Shown here: in pieces, positions 24,982 through 33,591 of the stretch
Position numbering within the stretch: position 1 is the stretch's first letter
Layout of the letters: each line of letters begins with the position of its first letter
DNA from: Rhizobium sp. Leaf453
GTDB lineage: Bacteria; Pseudomonadota; Alphaproteobacteria; Rhizobiales; Rhizobiaceae
Reading direction: 5' to 3'
Length of the DNA: 64,000 bases
NCBI RefSeq assembly: GCF_001425605.1
Contig: NZ_LMRG01000012.1
Span: 645,792-709,791 of the forward strand
Translations under genes and position numbers: made by a program
Notes under the pieces: model-generated
Told to the model about the DNA's origin: nothing
What the model saw: the letters and a program-made list of their open reading frames with translations, nothing else
Databases searched by the model: none

Positions 24982-26294
24982 TGATCCCGCAGGAAATCAT
25001 CCGCAGAAAGCGGGATGGCGCGGCGCTGGACAAGGCGGAAATCGCCGCCTTCATCCGCGGTCTTGCCGACGGATCGATTTCCGAGGGGCAGGTGGCGGCT
25101 TTCGCCATGGCCGTCTGGTTTTCCGGCATGAACCTCGATGAAACCGTCGCGCTGACGCTCGCCATGCGCGACAGCGGCGATGTTCTGTCCTGGGCTGATA
25201 TCGGTCATCCTGTCGCCGACAAGCATTCGACCGGTGGCGTCGGCGATAATGTCTCCCTGATGCTTGCCCCCATCGTGGCTGCCTGCGGCCTTGCCGTGCC
25301 GATGATTTCCGGGCGAGGGCTTGGCCATACCGGCGGGACGCTCGACAAGCTGGAATCGATCCCCGGCTATGACATCATGCCGTCGGAGGCATTGTTCCGG
25401 CAGACGGTGGCAGAGGCCGGTTGCGCCATCATCGGCCAGACCGCCGAACTCGCCCCCGCTGACCGGCGGCTCTACGCGATCCGCGACGTCACCGCGACGG
25501 TCGATTCCGTGCCGCTGATCACCGCGTCGATCCTGTCGAAGAAGCTCGCCGCCGGGCTTCAGTCGCTGGTGCTTGATGTCAAGATCGGCAATGGCGCCTT
25601 CATGGTTGGGCTGGACGAAGCCGAGACGCTGGCCCGCTCGCTGGTCGGCGTTGCCAATGGCGCAGGGGTCCGGACCACGGCGCTCATCACCGACATGAAC
25701 GAGCCCTTGGCGGATGCTGCCGGCAATGCGCTTGAGATCGTCAACTGCATGGCCTTCCTGCGTGGCGAAAAAGCCGGGACGCGGCTGGAAGCCGTGGTCA
25801 TGTCCTTCGCCGCGGAAATGCTGATGACAGCCGGTGTTGCCGCAAGTCCAACCAAGGCAACCGATCTTGCCAGCCGCGCCCTGCAGAGCGGTGCTGCCCT
25901 CGAGCGGTTCGGCCGCATGGTTCATCTCCTGGGCGGCCCCGCCGATTTCGCTGATCATCCGCAAGGCTACCTGCCGAAGGCGGCGGTCATCCTGCCGGTC
26001 GAAGCGCCGCGCGATGGCTATCTCTCACGCTGCAACGCCCGCGACATCGGTATGGAAGTGATCGCGCTTGGCGGCGGTCGTACCCGCCCGAACGAACCGA
26101 TCGATCACAGCGTTGGTTTCAGTGGGTTGAAACCGCTGGGCGCCAAGGTTGGTAAGGGCGAACCTTTCGCTTTCGTCCACGCATCCAACGAGGACAAGGC
26201 GTTGGCGTCTCGCGCCCGACTGCTGGAGATTTACGAGGTAGGTGACGCAACCGCCGCCGAGCGTCCCGTGATCGTGTCCCGGATCAGCGAATAA
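24981..26294 (+). CDS. deoA: Thymidine phosphorylase
   Basis: Homodimeric pyrimidine phosphorylase of 437 residues making thymine and deoxyribose-1-phosphate from thymidine. Signatures are KHSTGGVGDNVSLMLAP, SGRGLGHTGGTLDKLESIPG and DVKIGNGAFM. The start ATG at 24981 overlaps the deoC stop. Last gene of the rightward salvage operon. Its 3' end overlaps the stop of the convergent protease gene by 11 bases. Confidence 0.96.
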   Translation: MIPQEIIRRKRDGAALDKAEIAAFIRGLADGSISEGQVAAFAMAVWFSGMNLDETVALTLAMRDSGDVLSWADIGHPVADKHSTGGVGDNVSLMLAPIVAACGLAVPMISGRGLGHTGGTLDKLESIPGYDIMPSEALFRQTVAEAGCAIIGQTAELAPADRRLYAIRDVTATVDSVPLITASILSKKLAAGLQSLVLDVKIGNGAFMVGLDEAETLARSLVGVANGAGVRTTALITDMNEPLADAAGNALEIVNCMAFLRGEKAGTRLEAVVMSFAAEMLMTAGVAASPTKATDLASRALQSGAALERFGRMVHLLGGPADFADHPQGYLPKAAVILPVEAPRDGYLSRCNARDIGMEVIALGGGRTRPNEPIDHSVGFSGLKPLGAKVGKGEPFAFVHASNEDKALASRARLLEIYEVGDATAAERPVIVSRISE

Positions 26295-26847
26295 GGCGCA
26301 AGGCCCCGCCTTCGACGCTGTAGGACGACAGCTTGCCGAGAAAGCTCATGCCGACCAGCATGCCGGAGAGCGATTTGTCCGGCAGCACCAGTGCGTCCAC
26401 ATCCTTGACCGATATGGTGCCGATCTCCATCCGGTCGAGCGAGACACGCGCCGCCTTCACGGTGCCGTTCGCTGTGCCGACCGGTACGGTGAAGGAGAGT
26501 GAACCGGTGGAAATCCCAAGGCGCCTGGCGGCCGAGACATTGATGGCGACGGTGCTTGCTCCGGTATCGACAAGCCCGTTTTCCTTGCGGCCGTTGATGG
26601 CGAATGTACCGAAGAAATGTCCGCCTGCGCCTGGTTGCAGCAGCACCCCGCGCCCGCCCGCATATTTCGCTGTGCTCACCGGCTGCGGCTTGGCGTCTGT
26701 TTCCTCGGCCATTGGCTGGTCGAGATAGGAAGTGGCAAGCCCCGGCAGCACCATAGCCGCCGCAACCATTCCCCCGGCAAAAACAGCCATTCGTACCAGC
26801 ATTCGAGCCACACTCCGCGACGTCAGAAACAGCGACGAGCTAAGCAT
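26284..26847 (-). CDS. Membrane-anchored retropepsin-like aspartic protease (TIGR02281 family)
   Basis: A 187-residue protein with one N-terminal membrane helix (about residues 20-42) and a single-lobed aspartyl protease domain carrying GLVDTGASTVAI and a later GMSFLGKLSSY. Family members act as dimers in the periplasm, but substrates are unknown. The protein begins at an ATG at 26847, with MLVRMAV a later option. Convergent with deoA and unrelated to nucleoside use. Confidence 0.85.
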   Translation of the reverse strand: MLSSSLFLTSRSVARMLVRMAVFAGGMVAAAMVLPGLATSYLDQPMAEETDAKPQPVSTAKYAGGRGVLLQPGAGGHFFGTFAINGRKENGLVDTGASTVAINVSAARRLGISTGSLSFTVPVGTANGTVKAARVSLDRMEIGTISVKDVDALVLPDKSLSGMLVGMSFLGKLSSYSVEGGALRLIR

Positions 26848-26867
26848 GATCCTGTCTAACAGGATGC

Positions 26868-26900
26868 AAAAAGCCGCCGGTTTTTATCCGCGGCGGCTTT
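26868..26900 (-). terminator. Terminator of the deoB-add-upp operon
   Basis: Stem AAGCCGCCG/CGGCGGCTT, followed on the reverse strand by a T-run, about 45 bases after the upp stop codon. Confidence 0.85.
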
Positions 26901-26942
26901 CCAACTGAAAATCAGGTTAAGAAATCGAAAAAATCCGAAGGA

Positions 26943-27572
26943 TTACTTCGTCCCGTACATCCGGTCACCCGCATCGCCGAGGCCGGGAACGATGTAACCG
27001 TGCTCATTGAGATGGCTGTCGATCGAGGCTGTGAAGATTGTAACGTCCGGATGGGCAGCCTGAAAGTTCTTGATGCCTTCCGGCGCTGCCAGAAGGCAGA
27101 CGAAACGCAGGTTCACCGCACCGCGCTCCTTCAGCTTGTCGATGGCAGCGATCGAGGAATTGCCGGTGGCGAGCATCGGGTCGACGACGATCACGAGGCG
27201 TTCGGCCATGCTCTCCGGCGCCTTGAAGTAATATTCGACGGCTTCCAGCGTTTCATGGTCGCGGTAGACACCGACATGCGAGACGCGGGCCGAAGGCACC
27301 AGTTCTAGCATGCCCTCGAGCAGGCCGTTGCCGGCGCGCAGGATCGAGGCGAAAACCAGCTTTTTGCCCTCAAGCACCGGCGCCTGGATGGTCTGCATCG
27401 GTGTTTCGATGGTCTCTTCCGTCAGTTCGAGATCGCGGGTGACCTCGTAGCAGAGCAGGGTGGAAATCTCACGCAGCAGCCGACGGAAACCAGCCGTCGA
27501 GGTCTCCTTCTTGCGCATGATGGTCAGCTTGTGCTGCACCAGCGGATGATTGATGACTGTAACGCCGTCCAT
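26943..27572 (-). CDS. upp: Uracil phosphoribosyltransferase
   Basis: Salvage enzyme joining uracil and PRPP to give UMP, 209 residues. The PRPP-binding loop is [12 protein letters not shown] and the uracil site [12 protein letters not shown] is at the C-terminus. The ATG at 27572 lies seven bases after AGGAGGG, an unusually good ribosome binding site; upstream in-frame TTG is less likely. Third gene of the deoB-add-upp set, with about 110 bases after add. Confidence 0.96.
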   Translation of the reverse strand: MDGVTVINHPLVQHKLTIMRKKETSTAGFRRLLREISTLLCYEVTRDLELTEETIETPMQTIQAPVLEGKKLVFASILRAGNGLLEGMLELVPSARVSHVGVYRDHETLEAVEYYFKAPESMAERLVIVVDPMLATGNSSIAAIDKLKERGAVNLRFVCLLAAPEGIKNFQAAHPDVTIFTASIDSHLNEHGYIVPGLGDAGDRMYGTK

Positions 27573-27682
27573 GGCCAAGCCCTCCTGCGGAAACCCGAAT
27601 TTAAACTCTTTTTTTCACGGAAAGGCGCGGGGCCGCAAGGCCTGAGCAGTGCTTTGCCCCGTCATCAACAGCCCACAAGCCC

Positions 27683-28651
27683 TCAAAACGCAGCGAGCAG
27701 CTTCTGGCGGGTCGGCTCGTCCACGAAGGCGGCTTCGATCGCGGTCCGGGTCATGCCGTTAATCTCGGTGTCGGTGAAGCCCATGACCTGTGAGGCGATT
27801 TCGTATTCCTGTTTCAGCGAGGTGTGAAAGAAGGGCGGATCGTCGGAATTGAGCGTCACGCGGCAACCGGCCTCATAGAGCGCGCGCAGCGGATGCGAGG
27901 CGAAATCCCGAAACACCTGCAGCGAGACATTGGAACCCGGGCAGGTTTCCAGCACCACGCCCTCGTCGGCAATCCGCTTGACGAGATCGGCGTCCTCGAT
28001 GGCGCGCACGCCGTGGCTGATGCGCGACGGACGCACATGGTCGAGCGCATCGCGCACGCTGAAGGCACCCGCCATCTCGCCAGCATGGATGGTGATGCCG
28101 AGGCCGCAATCACGCGCAATATCAAAGGCGCGGGTGAAGTCGGCGACCCGGTGCATCCGTTCCTCGCCGGCAAGATTGAAGCCGGTCACCAGCGGATGCT
28201 CTCGCTTGGCCGCATAAAGCGCGGTACGAACGGCCGCTTCCGGCCCCATATGGCGGATGATGGTGATGATCATCCGGCCTTCGATACCGGTCCTGGCCTT
28301 CGCCGCCTCGATGCCGGCGGCAAGGCCGCGAATATAGGCGTCGCTGCCGATGCCGATCGTGTTGCCATGGTCGGGGGAAACGATGATTTCGCTATAGATC
28401 GTGCCGGCCTCTGCAAGTTCCGTCAGATAAGCCTCGGCCAGCAGCGCATAGTCTTCCTCGGTGCGGAAGAGTTCGGCCACGGCATCATAGCATTTCAGGA
28501 AATGGCTGAAATCGGCCGAGACATAGGCACCGTCCTGGATGATGCCGCTGACATCGACATTATATTTGCGGGCCATTTCCAGCGCGAGGGCCGGCGGGGC
28601 CGCACCCTCGATGTGGCAGTGCAACTCGGCCTTTTTCAGATATGCGGTCAC
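27683..28651 (-). CDS. add: Adenosine deaminase
   Basis: Zinc amidohydrolase of 322 residues converting (deoxy)adenosine to (deoxy)inosine. Metal ligands are in [12 protein letters not shown] and SDDP; the catalytic Glu is in HAGE and another His in SRISHGVRA. It starts at a GTG that overlaps the deoB stop by four bases (GTGA), with GGGAGAAG upstream. Products go to the purine nucleoside phosphorylase encoded on the facing operon. Confidence 0.95.
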   Translation of the reverse strand: MTAYLKKAELHCHIEGAAPPALALEMARKYNVDVSGIIQDGAYVSADFSHFLKCYDAVAELFRTEEDYALLAEAYLTELAEAGTIYSEIIVSPDHGNTIGIGSDAYIRGLAAGIEAAKARTGIEGRMIITIIRHMGPEAAVRTALYAAKREHPLVTGFNLAGEERMHRVADFTRAFDIARDCGLGITIHAGEMAGAFSVRDALDHVRPSRISHGVRAIEDADLVKRIADEGVVLETCPGSNVSLQVFRDFASHPLRALYEAGCRVTLNSDDPPFFHTSLKQEYEIASQVMGFTDTEINGMTRTAIEAAFVDEPTRQKLLAAF

Positions 28652-29868
28652 AGAAAACTTCTCCCATGCAGGCCCGGTTCAAGGCCAAGATGTTTGGCAA
28701 CGCTCTCACCGATCCCGGCAAAGCCCGGCAGGACGCCAATAGAGCGGGTGCGGACGTTTGGACCGAAAACAAGGATCGGCACGCGCTCGCGCGTATGGTC
28801 GGTGCCGCGCCAGGTCGGATCACAGCCGTGGTCGGCAGTCAGGATGACGATATCGCCCGGCTTCAGCTTGCGGTCGAGATCGGGCAGGCGCTGGTCGAAG
28901 GCTTCGAGCGCGGCGGCATAGCCGGGCACGTCGCGGCGATGGCCATAGAGCATGTCGAAGTCGACGAAATTGGTGAAGACGAGATCGCCGTCCTCGGCCT
29001 CGTCCACGGCCTTCAGCGTCGCGTCGAACAGATCCATGTTGCCGTTCGCCTTGATGACACGACCGATGCCCTGATGGGCAAAGATATCGGCGATTTTGCC
29101 GACGGCATGAACGGTGCGACCCGCTTTCGTCAGGCGATCCAGCAATGTCGGTTCGGGCGGCAGGACGGAATAGTCGCGGCGATTTCCGGTTCGGACAAAA
29201 TCCTTCGGTGTGGTGCCGATAAACGGGCGGGCGATGACGCGGCCGATATTGTAGTCATCCAGCAGGCGGCGCACCGTCTGGCAGAAGCCGAGCAGCCGGT
29301 CGAGACCGAAGGAATGCTCATGCGCGGCGATCTGGAAGACGGAATCCGACGAGGTGTAGCAGATCGGCTTGCCGGTCCGCATGTGCTCTTCGCCATAGCG
29401 GGCGATGATGTCTGTGCCCGACGCATGGCAATTGCCGAGAATGCCAGGAACTTCGCCCTCGCGGCAGATCGCCTCGACGAGTTCGGGCGGAAACGCGTCA
29501 CCCTCGGCGGTGAAATAGCCCCAGTCGAACTGCACCGGCGTGCCGGCGATCTCCCAGTGGCCGGACGGTGTGTCCTTGCCGCGCGAGACTTCGCTTGCCG
29601 CGCCATAGAGACCGAAGATCCGTTCCGGCAGCGGCATTCCGGCCGGCGTGCGGCCATTGGCCAATTTGGCGGCATGCAATAGCCCGAGCGCAGACATGTT
29701 CGGCAGGTTCAGCGGTCCTTCGCGCAAGCCTTCACGGTCGCCGGCACCCGCCGCGCAGAACTCGGCGATATGGCCGAGCGTATCAGCGCCAAGATCGCCG
29801 AACTCGGCGGCATCCGGTGCTCCACCGATACCGAAGGAGTCAAGAACGAAGAGAAAGGCACGCGCCAT
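28648..29868 (-). CDS. deoB: Phosphopentomutase
   Basis: Alkaline-phosphatase-fold mutase of 406 residues that interconverts (deoxy)ribose-1-phosphate and 5-phosphate, linking the phosphorylases to DeoC. Metal-binding motifs are [39 protein letters not shown] and the nucleophile Thr in [11 protein letters not shown]. First gene of the leftward operon; the 170 bases upstream, towards the pilus genes, hold its promoter, but I see no clear box there. Confidence 0.96.
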   Translation of the reverse strand: MARAFLFVLDSFGIGGAPDAAEFGDLGADTLGHIAEFCAAGAGDREGLREGPLNLPNMSALGLLHAAKLANGRTPAGMPLPERIFGLYGAASEVSRGKDTPSGHWEIAGTPVQFDWGYFTAEGDAFPPELVEAICREGEVPGILGNCHASGTDIIARYGEEHMRTGKPICYTSSDSVFQIAAHEHSFGLDRLLGFCQTVRRLLDDYNIGRVIARPFIGTTPKDFVRTGNRRDYSVLPPEPTLLDRLTKAGRTVHAVGKIADIFAHQGIGRVIKANGNMDLFDATLKAVDEAEDGDLVFTNFVDFDMLYGHRRDVPGYAAALEAFDQRLPDLDRKLKPGDIVILTADHGCDPTWRGTDHTRERVPILVFGPNVRTRSIGVLPGFAGIGESVAKHLGLEPGLHGRSFL

Positions 29869-30042
29869 GGATCACCCGAAAGCTGTCAAAAGCGCGGTAT
29901 CCTGAAGGGAGGCCGCGCCCGACAAAACTGCTATTGCTCGTCTCAGGGCGCTCACCTGCCACCGGGACGAAGGCGCGAAGAAATACCCCGGTGCGGGCCG
30001 GATTGCAAATCGCGGACCTCGCTCCCAGGGGCTGGTTTTCGA

Positions 30043-30636
30043 TCAGCAGTCGCTGCAGGTGATCTTGTCGCCGACGCGCTGGCGGAAATAGTAGGTCTTG
30101 GAAAGGTTGATCGTCTTCAGCGTATTGTCGGCCAGACCCGGCGCGAACAGCAGGAGATGGTGGGGTACGACCAGTTCAGACCGCACGACGAAGGCATTCA
30201 CAGCGGAAATATCCGAAGGCAGGGTCACGACGGAGCCGGCCTTGTAGGGTGTGCCACCGGCCTGGTCGCGTGACCACGCGACAGTTCCGACGCCGGCGGC
30301 CGTGACGGTAATGCCGGTCATCTTCAGCGTATACGTGTTCATCTCGTAAGGCGCCATGACGCTCTTGGCCACGTCTTTCATGCCGTCCAGGGTCGCCTTG
30401 CTGACATCGGTCTGTTGGGTCAGGACGTCGGCGACAGTGCTGGAAGCGCGGGCGACCTTGCGCGAGATGCTGAAGCCCAGCGACACCTCGAACGAGCCGA
30501 TATAGGCCATGATCAGCAGTGGCGCGATGATCGCGAACTCGATCGCTCCGGTACCTTTCCTGTCGCGCCAGAATCTGCGGAAGGCCTCGGTTTTGTCGGA
30601 GAGCACGGCCATGTGGTAGCGGAGGACGTTTTTCAT
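30043..30636 (-). CDS. TadE-like minor pseudopilin (TadF position)
   Basis: Component of the Flp pilus machinery, 197 residues. A short cytoplasmic N-terminus precedes GTGAIEFAIIAPLLIMAYIG, a TadE-type processing and membrane segment, and then a periplasmic domain ending in CSDC. The ATG at 30636 has GAGG eight bases upstream; a GTG nine bases earlier is possible. Translation begins just ten bases after the preceding tadE-like gene stops, so they form one operon. Confidence 0.85.
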   Translation of the reverse strand: MKNVLRYHMAVLSDKTEAFRRFWRDRKGTGAIEFAIIAPLLIMAYIGSFEVSLGFSISRKVARASSTVADVLTQQTDVSKATLDGMKDVAKSVMAPYEMNTYTLKMTGITVTAAGVGTVAWSRDQAGGTPYKAGSVVTLPSDISAVNAFVVRSELVVPHHLLLFAPGLADNTLKTINLSKTYYFRQRVGDKITCSDC

Positions 30637-30646
30637 CGCGTGCACC

Positions 30647-31288
30647 TCAATAGTTTTCGTTGCGGAATGCGGCCGTCGATACCATCAGGTAGTCGTTTGG
30701 CATGCTGCTTCCGGCGGGGCGCAGGTTGGTGATATAGGGGCGGACCAGGTCGGTAATCACCTCCCAGCGGTAATAGGCGCGCACGATATTGATCGTGGTC
30801 GGGCCGCCGGGTGAGAACTTGAATCCGCTGGTGTCGAGATCGCCGCTGGAGCCGCCCTTGCGTGGGATCGCGACCGGAATTTTCGAGAAATCCGCAAAGC
30901 TGCGAACGTCGATGAACAGCCGCGACGGCTTCTTCGCTTCGGTTTCCGAACATTTCATGATGATCGAGATCTCGTTGCAGAAGGCCTTGCGGAACTGCTC
31001 TTCGGACATGTCCGTCGCCGGATTGAGACCGAAGGTGATTTCGCCGGTGCGCACCTTGCGCGCCATTGTGTCCGTGGCGTTGGACAGCAGCTGTTCGGCC
31101 GTAAATGCCGCGAAGGTTTCCAGCGATGCGAAGAGGACGATGAGGAAAGGCAGGGCCAGGAGGGCGAACTCGATCGTCGATGTGCCCGACTTTTCCTTGC
31201 AGAATCGCCGCAACAAGCCACGCCGCACTTTGGGGCGCGTGTCTCCAGTGCAGTCGGTCACAGGATTTTCATTCTGGTTGTTCAACAT
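30647..31288 (-). CDS. TadE-like minor pseudopilin
   Basis: A 213-residue protein with a basic cytoplasmic N-terminus, the TadE motif SGTSTIEFALLALPFLIVLF (about residues 34-53) and a periplasmic region with two cysteines near residues 104-115. Such proteins are processed by the prepilin peptidase and help start or stabilise Flp pili. It leads the two-gene set transcribed away from the pilin genes. No TadG-type protein with a long von Willebrand domain is in this window. Confidence 0.86.
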   Translation of the reverse strand: MLNNQNENPVTDCTGDTRPKVRRGLLRRFCKEKSGTSTIEFALLALPFLIVLFASLETFAAFTAEQLLSNATDTMARKVRTGEITFGLNPATDMSEEQFRKAFCNEISIIMKCSETEAKKPSRLFIDVRSFADFSKIPVAIPRKGGSSGDLDTSGFKFSPGGPTTINIVRAYYRWEVITDLVRPYITNLRPAGSSMPNDYLMVSTAAFRNENY

Positions 31289-31389
31289 CCGTCATTCCGC
31301 CAAGCCACAACACGATGACGTACATTAGGAAATGACTGTTGATATTTCGTATGCAGGAACCGGGGTAATTTGAACGGACTGATTCACGA

Positions 31390-31415
31390 AATGGCAACGA
31401 TTGATCGTTGCCATT
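31390..31415. terminator. Perfect 12-bp palindrome between two leftward pilus genes
   Basis: AATGGCAACGAT, two bases, ATCGTTGCCATT. It lies 22 bases after the stop of the pilus N-domain gene and about 100 bases before the tadE-like gene. On the reverse strand it is followed by TTTC only, so it may be a weak terminator or an RNA processing site instead. Confidence 0.5.
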
Positions 31416-31436
31416 ACCGTTCAGGGTATGGACGCC

Positions 31437-31862
31437 CTAGTTGGCGGCGGCCGCCTTCTGTACGGCGTGCGCTTCGCAGGTCGGCGTGCACGACAGCACG
31501 GAGCGTGAGGTCTGGCGATAGACGCGCAACGTGTTGCCCTCGTCGATCGAAACCAGGATGCGTTCGTCGACGATCGCATTACCAGCACTGTCCAGGATGA
31601 CCAGGTTCGTCGTTCCGAATGAACGGCCTGTCAGCACGATGGTCTTGGCATCGGCGACGGTGGCGTCGGCCACGTCGGAATTGCCAATGATGACCTTGCT
31701 TACGGGGCGATCGAGCTTCAGGACGCGTGCATGGTCCATATAGACGCGCAACATGTCTTCCGAAGCGCCCGCCGGATTGGCGAAGAGAACGGCGGCCAGC
31801 GTCAGGCTTGCGAAGGCAGGCGCCAGCAACCGGGCGCCGATGGCTGTATGGAACATGTTCAT
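31437..31862 (-). CDS. Stand-alone pilus assembly N-terminal domain protein (CpaC N-domain-like)
   Basis: A 141-residue exported protein. The signal peptide (MNMFHTAIGARLLAP, cleavage near AGASE) is followed by a domain alike to the N-terminal secretin domain: VLKLDRPVSKVIIGNSDVADATVADAKTIVL would align with the CpaC segment around its residues 45-80 (only partly identical). The C-terminus has two cysteines (SCTPTC). It lacks any secretin channel. AGGA eight bases before the ATG at 31862 supports the start. It is divergent from the first pilin gene, suggesting a periplasmic helper of the same pilus. Confidence 0.8.
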   Translation of the reverse strand: MNMFHTAIGARLLAPAFASLTLAAVLFANPAGASEDMLRVYMDHARVLKLDRPVSKVIIGNSDVADATVADAKTIVLTGRSFGTTNLVILDSAGNAIVDERILVSIDEGNTLRVYRQTSRSVLSCTPTCEAHAVQKAAAAN

Positions 31863-32055
31863 GGCCGTGTCCTGATGATGCAGATGATCCAACATGCGCG
31901 GTTTTGGTGAATGAAGCGTTAAATCCGCCACCAAATTCCGGGCGGGCATCCCCCGGGCAGACATCCGGCTTCCTGCCGTTGCCAGGCAATACTGATAGAT
32001 AGAATTTTATACTATCGGTTACTGATATTTTTACCAAGAAACGCGGTGTCGGCCG

Positions 32056-32071
32056 TTAACATCTCGGTAAC
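32056..32071. promoter_or_regulatory. CtrA-like box upstream of the first pilin gene
   Basis: TTAA, seven bases, GTAAC; the CtrA consensus is TTAA-N7-TTAA, so there is one mismatch. It lies about 120 bases before the pilin ATG, in the divergent 316-base region between the pilus N-domain gene and pilA. In Caulobacter the pilA gene is a direct CtrA target. Confidence 0.4.
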
Positions 32072-32178
32072 TGTTTTCCTTAAGCGGTTTGCAATTCACC
32101 GTGTGTAGGTTCGCTCCATCCGATCAACGGAAACAGTTGGCGGTAGTGCTGAACAACAAGTGAAGTAGGAGTATGACC

Positions 32179-32358
32179 ATGACCAAGATTTTCGCACGTT
32201 TCATGAAGGACGAATCTGGTGCAACCGCGATCGAATACGGCCTCATCGCCGCGCTCATCTCGGTGGCTCTGATCACTGGTGCAACGACGCTCGGCTCTGC
32301 CCTGGACACGCAGTTCCAGGACCTGAGCACGAAGATGACGACTGCCGACAAGTTCTAA
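32179..32358 (+). CDS. Flp/Fap pilin, copy 1
   Basis: Major pilin subunit of the type IVc pilus, 59 residues. The class-specific processing site is SGATAIEYGLIAALIS, where the peptidase should cut after Gly14, leaving Glu and Tyr at mature positions 5 and 6. A hydrophobic helix follows. AGGAG at 32167-32171 is seven bases before the ATG at 32179 but only one base before an earlier ATG at 32173, so the later start is preferred. The protein is identical to the one encoded 370 bases downstream. Confidence 0.93.
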   Translation: MTKIFARFMKDESGATAIEYGLIAALISVALITGATTLGSALDTQFQDLSTKMTTADKF

Positions 32359-32545
32359 TTTCCGTAGTCGCTTGAAATGGGGCGCAGCCGGATCGGTTTC
32401 CGACCGGATGCGCCCAAGTCCCGCCGATGAGGCGGGCAACAGTACCCGTCGCTGTTTTTCAATAATATCCGCCCGGGACCGGCCACTCATTACAGATGAA
32501 CGTTGGCGGTTGACTGGAGCGGCAACCAGAACCAGGAGAAATGAT

Positions 32546-32725
32546 ATGACCAAGATTTTCGCACGCTTCATGAAGGATGAGTCCGGCGCCACCGCTATCG
32601 AGTACGGCCTCATCGCTGCTCTCATCTCCGTCGCACTCATCACCGGTGCAACGACCCTCGGCTCGGCTCTGGACACACAGTTCCAGGACCTGAGCACGAA
32701 GATGACGACCGCCGACAAGTTCTGA
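32546..32725 (+). CDS. Flp/Fap pilin, copy 2
   Basis: Same 59-residue protein as copy 1, residue for residue, but the DNA differs at about twenty synonymous positions and the stop is TGA rather than TAA. AGGAG lies seven bases before the ATG. The 187 bases between the copies hold only weak hairpins and may contain a separate promoter. A strong terminator follows, so the pilins can be expressed well above the assembly genes. Confidence 0.93.
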   Translation: MTKIFARFMKDESGATAIEYGLIAALISVALITGATTLGSALDTQFQDLSTKMTTADKF

Positions 32726-32748
32726 TTTCGGTGTCATTTCGAAAGGGA

Positions 32749-32777
32749 AACCGCCCGTTTGGGCGGTTTTTCTTTTT
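32749..32777 (+). terminator. Strong terminator after the second pilin gene
   Basis: Stem AACCGCCC/GGGCGGTT with a four-base loop, followed by TTTTCTTTTT. Confidence 0.92.
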
Positions 32778-32901
32778 CGGGACCAGTTTTAGCAGCAGGA
32801 TTGGCGTTTCGTTAAATCGAGAGGGGTAACCTCTCTAGCGTCCGCGATCGGCATCGACCGGCCTTGATCGCCTTGTGGACATGCAAATCGGAGGTATGCG
32901 A

Positions 32902-33414
32902 GTGATCGAAGCAGCCATTTTTGTCATTTTTCCGCTGTGCCTGGCGATCGCGGCCTTCTCCGACCTGTTCACCATGACCATCCCCAATCGGGTATCGGCC
33001 ATTCTGCTCGGCTCTTTTTTCCTGGTCGCGCCGCTCGCCGGCCTAGCGCTTCCTTTGATCGGCATGCATTTACTGGCCGGAGTGATCGTGTTCGCCGGCT
33101 GCTTCACGCTGTTTGCGCTCAATGTCATGGGCGGGGGCGACGCCAAGCTCCTGACGGCCAGCGCTGTCTGGTTCGGATTCAACAGTTCGCTGTTCGAGTT
33201 CCTGATCTATGTCTCGATCTTTGGCGGTCTGTTGACGATTCTGATTCTCATCATGCGCAAGCAGGAAAATGCAATCCTCGCCTCGGGCATCCCGGTGCCG
33301 CCGCTGCTGTTCACCGCCAAGAAGATTCCCTATGGAATCGCCATCGGTCTGGGTGGCTTCATTGCCTATCCCTCGTCGCCCCTGATGCAGGCCGCATTGG
33401 CGCAACTGCATTAA
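32902..33414 (+). CDS. cpaA: Prepilin peptidase CpaA (TadV)
   Basis: Inner-membrane aspartic peptidase that processes Flp pilin and TadE-like proteins. The 170-residue protein has about five to six membrane helices and both catalytic aspartates: one in AAFSDLFTMTIPNR and one in the GxGD motif GGGDAKLL. It lacks the methylase domain of PilD. I choose the GTG at 32902, because GGAGGT at 32890-32895 has correct spacing to it and overlaps the earlier in-frame ATGs. Confidence 0.91.
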   Translation: MIEAAIFVIFPLCLAIAAFSDLFTMTIPNRVSAILLGSFFLVAPLAGLALPLIGMHLLAGVIVFAGCFTLFALNVMGGGDAKLLTASAVWFGFNSSLFEFLIYVSIFGGLLTILILIMRKQENAILASGIPVPPLLFTAKKIPYGIAIGLGGFIAYPSSPLMQAALAQLH

Positions 33415-33446
33415 TTTTTGCGTGCCAGCCTGACCCAAGCGATACG

Positions 33447-33472
33447 AATGCGGCACGCGTGCCGCATTTTTT
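33447..33472 (+). terminator. Terminator after cpaA
   Basis: Near-perfect palindrome AATGCGGCAC/GTGCCGCATT followed by TTTT, about 32 bases past the stop. cpaB onward is therefore likely to have its own promoter; a TATAAT sits at 33529, but I see no matching -35 box. Confidence 0.85.
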
Positions 33473-33591
33473 ATGTGCCTTTGCGGTGCAAATCATTTGT
33501 TAACCACGATTGTAAGCAGTCCGTTAACTATAATTACACCAATTCCTGATCAATCTGTTCCAAGCATAGTCTCCGACTGCAGGGAAAGATC

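Noticed and set aside
33499..33534. CtrA box and full promoter before cpaB from two GTTAAC copies and a TATAAT
   Set aside because: Spacing does not fit TTAA-N7-TTAA and no -35 box fits the TATAAT, so only mentioned in passing.
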